Assembly: GCF_047600445.1 (NCBI RefSeq)
Contig: NZ_JASGKT010000002.1
Location: 2,108,001-2,172,000, forward strand
Reading direction: 5' to 3'
Length of the DNA: 64,000 nt
DNA from: Piscinibacter sp047600445
Lineage (GTDB): Bacteria > Pseudomonadota > Gammaproteobacteria > Burkholderiales > Burkholderiaceae_C
Below are positions 50,037 through 59,055 of this stretch, piece after piece (within the stretch, counting starts at the first letter, position 1; the number at the start of each line of letters is the position of its first letter). The position numbers and the translations under genes were made by a program. Below the pieces are notes generated by a model. It worked only from the letters and a program-made list of their open reading frames with translations, searched no databases and had not been told where the DNA came from.

Positions 50037-50978
50037 ATGCTGCATCCCCAGACCCGCGCCCTGCTCGACCTGATCGCCGAACGCGGCGTGCCCGCCACGC
50101 ACACGCTGAGCCCCGCCGAGGCGCGCACGATCTACCGCGAGCGGCGCGGCTTCACGCAGCCCGAGGCGCCGCCGGTGGCGTCGGTGCAGGAACTGAAGGC
50201 ATCGGGCCCGCACGGCGCCATCCCGCTGCGCCTGTACCGCCCGCTGGGCACGCCGGCCGGCCAGGTGCTGCCCGCGCTGGTGTACTACCACGGCGGCGGC
50301 TGGGTGATCGGCGACCTCGACACGCACGACACGCTGTGCCGCGAACTCGCGAACCATTCAGGCTGCGCGGTGCTGTCGGTGGACTACCGGCTCGCGCCCG
50401 AGCACCGCTTTCCGGCCGCGGTGGACGACGCCATCGCCGCGACGCGCTGGGTGCGCGACAACGCCGCGGCGCTGAAGCTCGACGCCGCGCGCATCGCCGT
50501 CGGCGGCGACAGCGCCGGCGGCAACCTCGCCGCGGTGGTGGCGCTGGCCGCGCGCGACGCCGGCGAGGCGCCGTTCGCCTACCAGCTCCTGATCTACCCG
50601 GCCACCGACCAGCACCGCGGCACACCCTCGCACGAGCGCAACGGCGAGGGCTACCTGCTGACGCGCGACACGATGGACTACTTCTGCGGCCACTACATTC
50701 CCGAGCCGGGCGCATACGCCGACTGGCGCGCCTCGCCGCTGCTGCACCCCGACCACTCGCGCCTGCCGCCGGCGCTGGTGCTCACCGCCGGCTACGACCC
50801 GCTGCGCGACGAAGGCATCGCCTACGCGCACAAGCTCAGCGCCGCGGGCGTGCGCGCCACGCACCTGAGCTTCGAGCGCCAGATCCACGGCTTCATCCTG
50901 ATGGGCCGCGTGATCGACGAGGCCAACGACGCGGTGCGGCTGTGCGCGGCGGCGCTGCGCGACGCGCTGCGGGGCTGA
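50037..50978 (+). CDS. Alpha/beta hydrolase of the HSL (esterase/lipase) family
   Basis: A 313-residue protein. It has the HGGGWVIGDLDTHD oxyanion-hole motif of HSL family enzymes, the nucleophile in VGGDSAGGNLA, Asp in LTAGYDPLRDEG and His in QIHGFILMGR. These enzymes hydrolyse short-chain esters. It is divergent from the NCS1 permease and close to dedA; no specific pathway is indicated. Confidence 0.92.
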   Translation: MLHPQTRALLDLIAERGVPATHTLSPAEARTIYRERRGFTQPEAPPVASVQELKASGPHGAIPLRLYRPLGTPAGQVLPALVYYHGGGWVIGDLDTHDTLCRELANHSGCAVLSVDYRLAPEHRFPAAVDDAIAATRWVRDNAAALKLDAARIAVGGDSAGGNLAAVVALAARDAGEAPFAYQLLIYPATDQHRGTPSHERNGEGYLLTRDTMDYFCGHYIPEPGAYADWRASPLLHPDHSRLPPALVLTAGYDPLRDEGIAYAHKLSAAGVRATHLSFERQIHGFILMGRVIDEANDAVRLCAAALRDALRG

Positions 50979-50985
50979 GCACCCC

Positions 50986-51627
50986 TCACGCCGCCGCGCG
51001 CCGCGCCTTCCAGGCCCCGAAGATCACCACCAGCCCGGGGATCAGGATCGCCGCCCAGATGATCTTGTCCAGGTGCTCCTTGACCCACGGGATGTTGCCG
51101 AACAGGTAGCCGGCCAGCGTCACGCCGCCCACCCACAGCGCCGCGCCGGTGACGTCGTAGAAGGTGAACTTGCTGCGCGTCATGCGCGCCACGCCGGCGA
51201 CGAAGGGCGCGAAGGTGCGCAGGAACGGCATGAAGCGCGCCGCCACGATGGTGATGCCGCCGTAGCGTTCGTAGAACGCATGCGCCTGGTCGAACGCCTG
51301 CTTGTTGAAGAAGCGCGAGTTCTCCCACTGGAACACCTTGGGGCCGAAGTAGGCGCCGATCGTGTAGTTGCTCTGGTTGCCGAGGATGGCCGCGGCCATC
51401 AGCAGGCCGATCGACAGCGGCAGGCTCATCAGCCCCGCGCCGCACAGCGCGCCGACCACGAACAGCAGCGAGTCGCCCGGCAGGAAGGGCATCACCACCA
51501 CGCCGGTCTCGACGAAGATGATCAGGAACAGCAGCGCGTACACCCAGGTGCCGTAGGTGGCGACGAAGTTCGCGAGGTGCACGTCGACGTGCAGGATGAA
51601 GTCGATCAGGAAGGCGGCGATGTCCAT
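50986..51627 (-). CDS. DedA-family membrane protein
   Basis: A 213-residue protein with several membrane segments. It has the DedA hallmarks FVETGVVVMPFLPGDSLLFVVGALCG (acidic residues in the re-entrant loop) and GGITIVAARFMPFLRTFAPFVAGVARM (the conserved arginines). DedA proteins are lipid-carrier translocation and membrane homeostasis proteins. It is divergent from mutL, with a 40-base gap, and convergent with the esterase. Confidence 0.93.
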   Translation of the reverse strand: MDIAAFLIDFILHVDVHLANFVATYGTWVYALLFLIIFVETGVVVMPFLPGDSLLFVVGALCGAGLMSLPLSIGLLMAAAILGNQSNYTIGAYFGPKVFQWENSRFFNKQAFDQAHAFYERYGGITIVAARFMPFLRTFAPFVAGVARMTRSKFTFYDVTGAALWVGGVTLAGYLFGNIPWVKEHLDKIIWAAILIPGLVVIFGAWKARRAAA

Positions 51628-51656
51628 GGGCGGCGATTATCCCGGGGCCGCCTTTC

Positions 51657-51662
51657 TACAAT
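51657..51662 (+). promoter_or_regulatory. -10 element TACAAT five bases before the mutL ATG
   Basis: TACAAT is followed by only GCCGC before the start codon, so the message would begin at the coding sequence. This is the clearest of several near-leaderless arrangements in the window. Confidence 0.5.
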
Positions 51663-51667
51663 GCCGC

Positions 51668-53479
51668 ATGAGCGCCGTCCTCGAATCGCCCCGCCCGCGC
51701 CGCCCCATCCGCGAACTGCCCGACGAACTGGTCAGCCAGATCGCCGCCGGCGAGGTGGTCGAGCGCCCCGCCTCGGTGGTGCGCGAACTGGTCGACAACG
51801 CGCTCGACGCCGGCGCGCGCGAGATCGTCGTGCGCCTCGCGGCCGGCGGCATCCGCGCCATCCTGGTCGAGGACGACGGCTGCGGCATCCCGGCCACCGA
51901 GCTGCCGCTGGCGCTGCGCCGCCACGCCACCAGCAAGATCGGCTCGCTCGAGGAGCTGGAGAACGTCGCGACCATGGGCTTTCGCGGCGAGGCGCTGGCG
52001 GCCATCGCCTCGGTGGCCGAGCTGAGCATCGCCAGCCGCACCGCCGACGCGCCGCATGCGCAGCGGCTGGAGGCGCGCTCCGGCGAGCTGACACCGGCGG
52101 CGCGCGCGGTGGGCACCAGCGTCGAGGTGCGCGAGCTGTTCTTCGCCACGCCGGCGCGGCGCAAGTTCCTCAAGAGCGAGGCCACCGAACTCGCGCACTG
52201 CATCGAGGCGGTGCGCCGCCATGCGCTGACGCGGCCCGACGTGTCCTTCACCGTCTGGCACGACGGCAAGCTGGCGCAGCAGTGGCGCCGCGCCGGCGCC
52301 GAGCAGCGCGTGCGCGACGTGCTGCACGACGAGTTCGTCGCCGCCAGCCGCGAGGTGGCGCTCGACCTGGGCGTGCTGCGCATCCGCGGCCGCGCCGGGC
52401 TGCCCGAGGCGGCGCGCTCGCGCGCCGACCAGCAGTACGTCTACGTCAACGGCCGCTACGTGCGCGACCGGCTGGTCGCGCACGGCGTGCGCTCGGCCTA
52501 CGAAGACGTGCTGCACGGCGCGCGGCAGCCGAGCTACGTGCTGTTCATCGACATCGCGCCGGGGCTGGTGGACGTGAACGTGCACCCGACCAAGATCGAG
52601 GTGCGCTTCCGCGACGCGCGCGAAGTGCACCAGGCGGTGCGGCGCGCCTTCGACGCCGCGCTGGCGGTGTCGCGCGCCGGCGAGGCGGCGCCGGCCGCGC
52701 TGCCCGCCGCTGCCACTGCCGCTTTCGCCGACTCAGCGCCGCCCGCGGCACGGCCGTGGCCGGCGGCCACGCCGCAGCAGGCCGCGCTCGGCTTGCAGCA
52801 GGCCGCGGTGCTGTTCGCGCAGGAGTCGCCGCCGGCCGCCTGGCCCGCCGCCGCCACGGCAGCGGCACCGGCCGCCGCGCCGCTGCCCGAGGGCGACTGG
52901 CCGTTGGGCCGCGCCGTCGCGCAGATCGCCGGCGTCTACATCCTGGCCGAGAACACGCAGGGCCTGGTGGTGGTCGACATGCACGCCGCGCACGAACGCA
53001 TCGTCTACGAGCGCCTGAAGGCCAGCCTCGCCGGCGCGGCCATCGAATCGCAGCCGCTGCTGATCCCGGCCACCTTCTCCGCGACGCCGCAGGAGCTGGC
53101 CACCGCCGAGCAGCAGGCCGACAACCTGAAGCGGCTCGGCCTCGACGTGTCCGCGCTGTCGCCCGGCGTGCTGGCGGTGCGCGCGCGGCCCGCCGCGCTG
53201 GCCGGCGGCGACGTGGTGGAACTGGCGCGCAGCGTGCTCGCCGAGCTGGCGCAGGTCGGCAGCAGCAACGTGATCCAGCGCGCGCAGCACGAGATCCTCG
53301 CGACCATGGCCTGCCACGGCGCGGTGCGCGCCAACCGCCAGTTGACCATCGAGGAGATGAACGCGCTGCTGCGCGACATGGAGCGCACCGAGCGCGCCGA
53401 CCAGTGCAACCACGGCCGCCCCACCTGGCGCGCGCTGACGATGAAGGACCTGGACGCCTTGTTCTGGCGCGGGCGCTGA
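51668..53479 (+). CDS. mutL: DNA mismatch repair protein MutL
   Basis: A 603-residue protein with the GHKL ATPase motifs IAAGEVVERPASVVRELVDNALDAGA, EDDGCGI, and ATMGFRGEALAAIASVAELSIASRT. A middle Ala/Pro-rich linker separates the C-terminal dimerisation domain (GRAVAQIAGVYILAENTQGLVVVDMHAAHERIVYE). Position 370-410 is low complexity. The C-terminal endonuclease DQHA motif is not seen, fitting a MutH-type MutL. TAC AAT lies immediately upstream of the ATG. Confidence 0.96.
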   Translation: MSAVLESPRPRRPIRELPDELVSQIAAGEVVERPASVVRELVDNALDAGAREIVVRLAAGGIRAILVEDDGCGIPATELPLALRRHATSKIGSLEELENVATMGFRGEALAAIASVAELSIASRTADAPHAQRLEARSGELTPAARAVGTSVEVRELFFATPARRKFLKSEATELAHCIEAVRRHALTRPDVSFTVWHDGKLAQQWRRAGAEQRVRDVLHDEFVAASREVALDLGVLRIRGRAGLPEAARSRADQQYVYVNGRYVRDRLVAHGVRSAYEDVLHGARQPSYVLFIDIAPGLVDVNVHPTKIEVRFRDAREVHQAVRRAFDAALAVSRAGEAAPAALPAAATAAFADSAPPAARPWPAATPQQAALGLQQAAVLFAQESPPAAWPAAATAAAPAAAPLPEGDWPLGRAVAQIAGVYILAENTQGLVVVDMHAAHERIVYERLKASLAGAAIESQPLLIPATFSATPQELATAEQQADNLKRLGLDVSALSPGVLAVRARPAALAGGDVVELARSVLAELAQVGSSNVIQRAQHEILATMACHGAVRANRQLTIEEMNALLRDMERTERADQCNHGRPTWRALTMKDLDALFWRGR

Positions 53480-53505
53480 GCCGGCGGCATGCTCCAATCG
53501 CGTTC

Positions 53506-54615
53506 ATGGCCACGCTCACGCTGAAAAAACCCGCCGCCGGCGCCGCCAAGCCGCGCCGTGCCCCGCTGCGCGGCAGCGGCGCGAAACCGCGGCCGACGCT
53601 GGCGCAGGCGCAGGCCGAACGTGCGGAGCGTGCCGAACGCGAAACCCAGCGCGGCGCCGAGCCCGCGCGCCCGGCGGCGAAGCGCCCGGCCCAGCCTGCG
53701 GCCAGGTCCGCGCCCGGGCCCTCGCCCAAACCGCTGCCGAAACCCGCCGCGAAGCCGCCGCGCCCCCCGCTGCCGCCGGCACGCCCGGCCACGGCGAACA
53801 CCGCCTTCAGCAAGCGGCCGGCCCGGCCGGAAGCGCCGCCGCCGGCCAGCGGGCCGCAGCACGCGCCGGGCAGCGTGCGCCTGTCCAAGCGCATGAGCGA
53901 GCTGGGCCTGGCGTCGCGGCGCGAGGCCGACGAGTGGATCGCGCGCGGCTGGGTGCGCGTCGACGGCGAGGTCGTCGCCGAACTCGGCGCGCGTGTGCTG
54001 CCCGGCCAGCAGGTGAGCGTCGACAAGAAGGCGCGCACCCAGCAGGCGCAGCGCGTGACGGTGCTGCTGCACAAGCCGGTGGGCTACGTCAGCGGCCAGG
54101 CCGAAGACGGCTACGAGCCCGCCTCGGTGCTGGTGACGCAGGCCAACCACTGGCGCGAAGACCGCAGCGGCCTGCGCCTGCAACGCGAGCACCTGCGCCA
54201 CCTCGCGCCGGCCGGCCGGCTCGACATCGACTCGGTCGGCCTGCTGGTGCTGACGCAGGACGGCCGCGTCGCCAAGCAGCTCGTCGGCGAGGACAGCGCC
54301 GTCGAGAAGGAATACCTGGTGCGCGTGCAGCCGGCCGAAGGCGGCGCGCGCCTGTCGGCCGAGGGCCTGCGCCTGCTGAACCACGGCCTCGAACTCGACG
54401 GCGCGGCCCTGCGGCCGGCGCGCGTCGAATGGGTCAACGACGACCAGCTCCGCTTCGTGCTGTCGGAAGGCCGCAAGCGCCAGATCCGCCGCATGTGCGA
54501 GGCGGTGGGCCTGAAGGTTACCGGCCTGAAGCGCGTGCGCATCGGCCGCGTGGCGCTCGGCGACCTGCCGGCCGGCCAGTGGCGCTACCTGGGCGCCGAC
54601 GAATCCTTCGTCTGA
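53506..54615 (+). CDS. rluF: 23S rRNA pseudouridine synthase, RluF-type, with long disordered N-terminus
   Basis: A 369-residue protein. The first 120 residues are Ala/Pro/Lys/Arg-rich and probably disordered. An S4 domain follows (VRLSKRMSELGLASRREADEWIARGWVRVDGEV), then the catalytic domain with the active-site Asp in APAGRLDIDSVGLLVLTQDGR and the end KRQIRRMCEAVGLKVTGLKRVRIG. RluF modifies U2604 of 23S rRNA. The last 31 bases overlap the convergent PA2778-type gene. A TCCAAT element lies seven bases before the ATG. The RluF assignment is likely but RluB-type cannot be fully excluded. Confidence 0.85.
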   Translation: MATLTLKKPAAGAAKPRRAPLRGSGAKPRPTLAQAQAERAERAERETQRGAEPARPAAKRPAQPAARSAPGPSPKPLPKPAAKPPRPPLPPARPATANTAFSKRPARPEAPPPASGPQHAPGSVRLSKRMSELGLASRREADEWIARGWVRVDGEVVAELGARVLPGQQVSVDKKARTQQAQRVTVLLHKPVGYVSGQAEDGYEPASVLVTQANHWREDRSGLRLQREHLRHLAPAGRLDIDSVGLLVLTQDGRVAKQLVGEDSAVEKEYLVRVQPAEGGARLSAEGLRLLNHGLELDGAALRPARVEWVNDDQLRFVLSEGRKRQIRRMCEAVGLKVTGLKRVRIGRVALGDLPAGQWRYLGADESFV

Positions 54616-55547
54616 GCCTGCAGCGACGCGAGCAGCGCGTTCGCGCGTTCGGCCAGGCCCGCGTCGGCCACCGCCACGGCGCGGCGCGCCGATTGCAGCG
54701 CGGCCTCGCGCCGGCCCAGTTCGGCTTGCGTGCTGGCGAGGTTCATCCAGGCCGCCGCGCTGTCGGGATGGCGGCTTGCCGCCTCCTCGAAGGCCTGCGC
54801 GGCGCCGGCCTTGTCGCCCGCGGCGTGCAGCGTGTTGCCCAGGCCGATGCGCAGGCTCAGGCTGCCGGCGAAGCGTTCCAGCGCGCTGCGGTACACCCGG
54901 GCCGCCTGCGCCGGCGCGCCGCTGCGCTCGAAGCCGAGCGCCGCTTCCACCACCGCCTTCTCCTCGGCCGTCGCCGGCCACTGCCCCGGCGGCAGCGCCA
55001 CGAAGGCCCAGCTTCCGGCGCGCACCCAGGTGTGCTCGAAGGTGCTCATCGGCAGGGCCAGGCGCTCGGTGGTTCCGGAGCGCAGCAGCACCTCGCCGGC
55101 CGCGAGGTCGTGGCCGACCAGCACCGCGTAGTGCCACAGCGGATACCAGCTCAGTCCGAGGTTCTGGAACACCACCACCGGATGCCCGGCCTGCACCTCG
55201 CGCAGCAGCGCTTCGAGCCTGGCCGGCAGCCGCGTCGCCACCACGCCGTGGCGGCGCGCGCCGGCGATCATCTCGATCTGCAAGGTGCCGCTGCGCGCCG
55301 GCAGGAACACCTCGTCGGCGAGCCGCGCGGGCGTGGCCTCGGGCGCCAGCGGCGCCAGCACCGTGGCCAGCGCGGCCGGGCCGCAGTGGTAGGCGGTCTG
55401 GGGGAAGAACGGCGTGGCGGCCAGCTCGGCGCGCGGCGCCAGGCCGGGCGGCGCGGCGCGGCGCAGCGTCTCGGTCTGCGCCGCGCACCCCCCCAACAGC
55501 GCCAGCAGCGTCAGCAGCGCCAGCAGGAACGCCAGCGCGGCGCGCAT
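54585..55547 (-). CDS. PA2778-type lipoprotein: C39-like cysteine peptidase with TPRs
   Basis: A 320-residue protein. The signal peptide ends in a lipobox (ALLGGC). The peptidase part has the catalytic Cys in FFPQTAYHCGPAALATVLAP and His in HYAVLVGHDL, with a final Asp-like region, as in C39 bacteriocin-processing peptidases. The C-terminal half is TPR repeats (AALGFERSGAPAQAARVYRSAL, AAWMNLASTQAELGRREAAL). It is seven bases after the PA2779-type gene on the same strand. Its last 31 bases overlap the pseudouridine synthase gene. Substrate unknown. Confidence 0.85.
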   Translation of the reverse strand: MRAALAFLLALLTLLALLGGCAAQTETLRRAAPPGLAPRAELAATPFFPQTAYHCGPAALATVLAPLAPEATPARLADEVFLPARSGTLQIEMIAGARRHGVVATRLPARLEALLREVQAGHPVVVFQNLGLSWYPLWHYAVLVGHDLAAGEVLLRSGTTERLALPMSTFEHTWVRAGSWAFVALPPGQWPATAEEKAVVEAALGFERSGAPAQAARVYRSALERFAGSLSLRIGLGNTLHAAGDKAGAAQAFEEAASRHPDSAAAWMNLASTQAELGRREAALQSARRAVAVADAGLAERANALLASLQAQTKDSSAPR

Positions 55548-55554
55548 CGCGCGA

Positions 55555-55956
55555 TCAGCGGATCGAGCGCGTGAACGGGAAGATCTTCGTGAAGCCGAGG
55601 ATGTCGGTGATCAGCAGCAGCACGAAGATGAACACGATGACGCCCAGCACGTCGCCGGCGCCGGCCGGCGCGGTGTCCAGCGTGTGCGCCACGTGCGCCA
55701 CCTCGGCGTCGGTCAGCGCGGCGACGCGCGCCTTGGCCTGGTCGAGGTCGATGCCGCGCTCCTGCAGCGCGGCGGCCACGTCGGCGCGCGCCAGCATCGC
55801 CTCGACGTGGGCGCGCTGCTCGGCGGCGCCGCTGACGCCCTCGCTCGCCGCCACCTGCTCGGTACTCACCAGCGTGGCCTGCGCGCTGCTCATGAAGCCG
55901 GCGAAGCTCAGGCACACGGCGATCACGCGGGTCATCCAACGGGTCGAGGTCTTCAT
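55555..55956 (-). CDS. PA2779-type small membrane-anchored protein
   Basis: A 133-residue protein with a signal peptide (VIAVCLSFAGFMSSAQA), a mature helical domain (AAEQRAHVEAMLARADVAAALQERGIDLDQAKARVAALTDAE) and a C-terminal membrane segment (VLGVIVFIFVLLLITDILG), ending FTKIFPFTRSIR. This is the PA2779 family, regularly found upstream of a PA2778-type peptidase gene. It may be the substrate or partner of that peptidase; the role is not established. Confidence 0.85.
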   Translation of the reverse strand: MKTSTRWMTRVIAVCLSFAGFMSSAQATLVSTEQVAASEGVSGAAEQRAHVEAMLARADVAAALQERGIDLDQAKARVAALTDAEVAHVAHTLDTAPAGAGDVLGVIVFIFVLLLITDILGFTKIFPFTRSIR

Positions 55957-56122
55957 GTCTGTCGTCCTTTGTGAATTCTGGGAGCGGCCTGCTGTTCGAG
56001 AGTGCGGCACAGGGGCAGGCCCGCCCTGCGGCCCAGCGATCGTAACAAGCCGGCGCCGCCGCGCGTCACCGATTGCAACGCCGCGCCCGGGGCCGCGGCG
56101 ACGCGCCTGTTAGGCTCGCCGC

Positions 56123-57370
56123 ATGCCGTCGCCCGCTTCCGAACGCCACGCCATGACCGGCGCCACGGTCGTGCTGCTGCTGACCCTGCTGCTGGGCATC
56201 CAGCCCATCACCACCGACCTGTACCTGCCCGCGCTGCCGACCTTGCAGCGCGAGCTGGGCGCGAGCATGGCCGCCACGCAGCTCACGCTGTCGGCGCTGA
56301 TCATCTGCTTCGGCGCCGCGCAACTGGTGCTCGGGCCGCTGGCCGACCGCTTCGGCCGCAGGCCGGTGCTGCTGGCCGGGCTGGCGGTGTACACGCTGGC
56401 CAGCCTGGCCGGCGCGCTGGCGCCGAGCATCGAGGCGCTGGTGGGCTGGCGCGCGCTGCAAGGCGCCGGCATGGCCGCCGCGGTGACCTGCGCGCGCTCG
56501 ATCCTGCGCGACCTGTTCGCGCCGCAGGACGGCGCGCGCGTGATGTCCAAGGCGCTCAGCGGGCTGGGCGTGATCGCGATGGCCAGCCCGCTGGTCGGCG
56601 GCATCGTCGCGCAATGGCTGAACTGGCACGCGGCGCTGCTGGTGGTGGCGCTGTTCGGCGCCGCGACGCTGGCCATCGTCGCCTGGCGCTACGAGGAGAC
56701 GGTGCCGCGCCGCGACCCGCGTGCCACGCAATGGGCGCCGATGAAGGCCAACTGGCGCGCCGTGCTGGCGCATCCGGGCTTTCGCGCCTGGACGCTGCTG
56801 TCGGGCTTCGCCTACGGCTCGCTGTTCTTCCTGCTCGCCGGCACCTCGTTCGTCTACATCGGCGTGCTGGGCACCAGCAAGCTCGCCTACGGGCTGATCA
56901 TGATGACGCAGTCGTTCGCCTACATCACCGGCACCTTCTGGTGCCGCCGCCTGCTGGCGCGCCACGGCCTGCGCGGCGCGGTGGCGCGCGGCGGGGTGTT
57001 CACGCTGGCCGGCGCCGTCGCGATGGCGGCGCTGGCGCTGGCCGGCGTGCACACGGTGTGGGCGGTGATGCTGCCGTCCATCCTCTACTGCGTCGGCCAC
57101 GGCGTGCACCAGCCCTGCGGGCAGGCCGGCGCGGTAGGCCCGTTCCCCGAGAAGGCCGGCACCGCGGCCTCGCTGTCGGGCTTCTGGATGATGCTGGTGG
57201 CCTTCGGCGTCGGGCTGTTCCTCGGCCACAGCGGCGGCACGAGCCTGTACCCGCTGACGCTCGGCTTCGCGACGCTGGCGCTGGCGCTGTGCGCGGTGGC
57301 GTGGACGCTGGTGCAGCGCCACGGCGACGCGCCGGCCGCGGCGCGCGAGGCGCAGGCGAGCCCGGCCTGA
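56123..57370 (+). CDS. Bcr/CflA-type multidrug efflux MFS transporter
   Basis: A 415-residue protein with 12 predicted membrane segments. It has LLGIQPITTDLYLPALPTLQRELGASMAATQLTLSALIICFGAAQLVLGPLADRFGRRPVLL, the DHA1 motif typical of the Bcr/CflA group. These pump drugs or amino acids out in exchange for protons. The TGA is followed after seven bases by miaA. The substrate is unknown. Confidence 0.9.
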   Translation: MPSPASERHAMTGATVVLLLTLLLGIQPITTDLYLPALPTLQRELGASMAATQLTLSALIICFGAAQLVLGPLADRFGRRPVLLAGLAVYTLASLAGALAPSIEALVGWRALQGAGMAAAVTCARSILRDLFAPQDGARVMSKALSGLGVIAMASPLVGGIVAQWLNWHAALLVVALFGAATLAIVAWRYEETVPRRDPRATQWAPMKANWRAVLAHPGFRAWTLLSGFAYGSLFFLLAGTSFVYIGVLGTSKLAYGLIMMTQSFAYITGTFWCRRLLARHGLRGAVARGGVFTLAGAVAMAALALAGVHTVWAVMLPSILYCVGHGVHQPCGQAGAVGPFPEKAGTAASLSGFWMMLVAFGVGLFLGHSGGTSLYPLTLGFATLALALCAVAWTLVQRHGDAPAAAREAQASPA

Positions 57371-57377
57371 CCATCGC

Positions 57378-58319
57378 GTGAATACCGCGCTGCCCTGCCT
57401 GTGCCTCGCCGGCCCGACGGCCGCCGGCAAGACCGCCGCCGCGCTGGCGATCGCGCGCGCGCTGCCGGTGGAAGTGGTCAGCGTCGACTCGGCGCTGGTG
57501 TACCGCGGCATGGACATCGGCACCGCCAAGCCGAGCGCGGCCGAGCGCGCGCAGGTGCCGCACCACCTGATCGACATCCTCGACCCGGCGCAGGCCTATT
57601 CGGCGGCGCGGTTCATCGCCGATGCGGGAGAGCTCATCGAGGCGATCCGCGCGCGCGGCCGGCTGCCGCTGCTGGTGGGCGGCACGATGCTGTACTTCAA
57701 GACGCTGTTCGAGGGTCTGGACGAGATGCCGCCGGCCGACGCCGCCGTGCGCGCCGCGCTCGACGCCGAGGCGCGCGAGCGCGGCTGGCCGGCGCTGCAC
57801 GCCGAGCTGGCGCGTGTCGACCCCGTCACCGCCGCGCGGCTGCCGGCCGGCGACACGCAGCGCATCCAGCGCGCGCTGGAGGTGCAGCGCCTGAGCGGCC
57901 GGCCGATCTCGTCGTTCCAGCGCGGGCGCGGCGAAGCGCGCGCCGCGCCGCCGCTGCTTTCGCTCGAACCCGCGAGCCGCGCCTGGCTGCACGAACGCAT
58001 CGCGCAGCGCTTCACGCAGATGCTGGCCGCCGGCTTCGTCGACGAGGTGCGCCGGCTGCGCGCGCGCGGCGACCTGCACCCGGGGCTGCCCTCGATGCGC
58101 TGCGTGGGCTACCGGCAGGCCTGGGAGGCGCTCGATGCCGACGATCTGGCCGCCCTGCCCGAGCGCGGCATCGCGGCCACGCGCCAGCTCGCCAAGCGCC
58201 AGATCACCTGGCTGCGCGGCATGCCGCGGCGCGAGGTGTTCGCCTGCGACGCGCCCGACGCCGTCGAGCGCGTGGTCGAACGCGCGCGGCACCACGCCCG
58301 GGCGCTGATGCCATGCTGA
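57378..58319 (+). CDS. miaA: tRNA dimethylallyltransferase
   Basis: A 313-residue protein from GTG at 57378. It has CLAGPTAAGKTAAALAIARAL (P-loop), SVDSALVYRGMDIGTAKPS, HHLIDILDPAQAYSAARF, and RQITWLRG. MiaA adds a dimethylallyl group to A37 of tRNAs reading codons that begin with U. It overlaps the ABC ATPase gene by seven bases. miaA next to mutL-type genes is common; here a few genes intervene. Confidence 0.96.
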   Translation: MNTALPCLCLAGPTAAGKTAAALAIARALPVEVVSVDSALVYRGMDIGTAKPSAAERAQVPHHLIDILDPAQAYSAARFIADAGELIEAIRARGRLPLLVGGTMLYFKTLFEGLDEMPPADAAVRAALDAEARERGWPALHAELARVDPVTAARLPAGDTQRIQRALEVQRLSGRPISSFQRGRGEARAAPPLLSLEPASRAWLHERIAQRFTQMLAAGFVDEVRRLRARGDLHPGLPSMRCVGYRQAWEALDADDLAALPERGIAATRQLAKRQITWLRGMPRREVFACDAPDAVERVVERARHHARALMPC

Positions 58320-58987
58320 AGCTCCAGGGCCTGGCCAAGCGCTACGGCGCCACGCCGGTGTTCGGTGGCGTCGACCTCGAACTGCGCGGCGGCGAGTTCG
58401 TCGCCATCGTCGGCGAGTCGGGCGTCGGCAAGTCGACGCTGCTGAACTGCATCGCCGGCCTGGACACGCCGGACGCCGGCAGCGTGCAGCTCGGCGAGCA
58501 CGAGGTCACGGCGATGAACGAGGCCGACCAGGCGCTGCTGCGCCGGCGCAACCTGGGTTTCGTGTTCCAGGCCTTCCACGTGCTGCCGCACCTGACGGTG
58601 GCGCAGAACGTCGCCCTGCCGCTGCTGCTGCTGCACCGCCCCGACGCGGCGCGCGTGGCGCGCGCGCTGGCCGAGGTGGGACTGGACGGCCTGGGCGAGC
58701 GCCTGCCGCAGACGCTCTCGGGCGGCCAGTTGCAGCGCGTGGCGATCGCCCGCGCGCTGGTGCACGAGCCGCGCCTGCTGCTGGCCGACGAGCCCACCGG
58801 CAACCTCGACGCGCGCAACGCCGAGCGCGTGCTGGACACGCTGGTGCACCAAACGCGCGCCCACGGCACCGCCTGCCTGCTGGTCACCCACTCGCACGCC
58901 GCCGCGGCACGCGCCGACCGCGTGATGGAGTTGCGCACCGACGGGCTTTTCCCCGCCGCGAGTGGGGCTGTTTCCAAGGCGGATTGA
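58313..58987 (+). CDS. ABC transporter ATPase, LolD/AttE-type
   Basis: A 224-residue ATPase with Walker A VGESGVGKSTLLNC, Q-loop GFVFQAFHVLPH, signature LSGGQLQRVAIARAL and Walker B LLLADEPTGNLD. It belongs to the LolD/MacB-type class that pairs with FtsX-type permeases. Here the permease is the 838-residue protein at 59843 and a lipocalin follows, the AttEFGH layout. An unrelated di-iron protein gene is inserted between ATPase and permease. Confidence 0.93.
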   Translation: MLKLQGLAKRYGATPVFGGVDLELRGGEFVAIVGESGVGKSTLLNCIAGLDTPDAGSVQLGEHEVTAMNEADQALLRRRNLGFVFQAFHVLPHLTVAQNVALPLLLLHRPDAARVARALAEVGLDGLGERLPQTLSGGQLQRVAIARALVHEPRLLLADEPTGNLDARNAERVLDTLVHQTRAHGTACLLVTHSHAAAARADRVMELRTDGLFPAASGAVSKAD

Positions 58988-59055
58988 TCCAGGTCACGCA
59001 AGCCCTCAGGGGCGACCCGGACACTCCGGTCCGTCTTTCATCCGCAGTACGCGCC

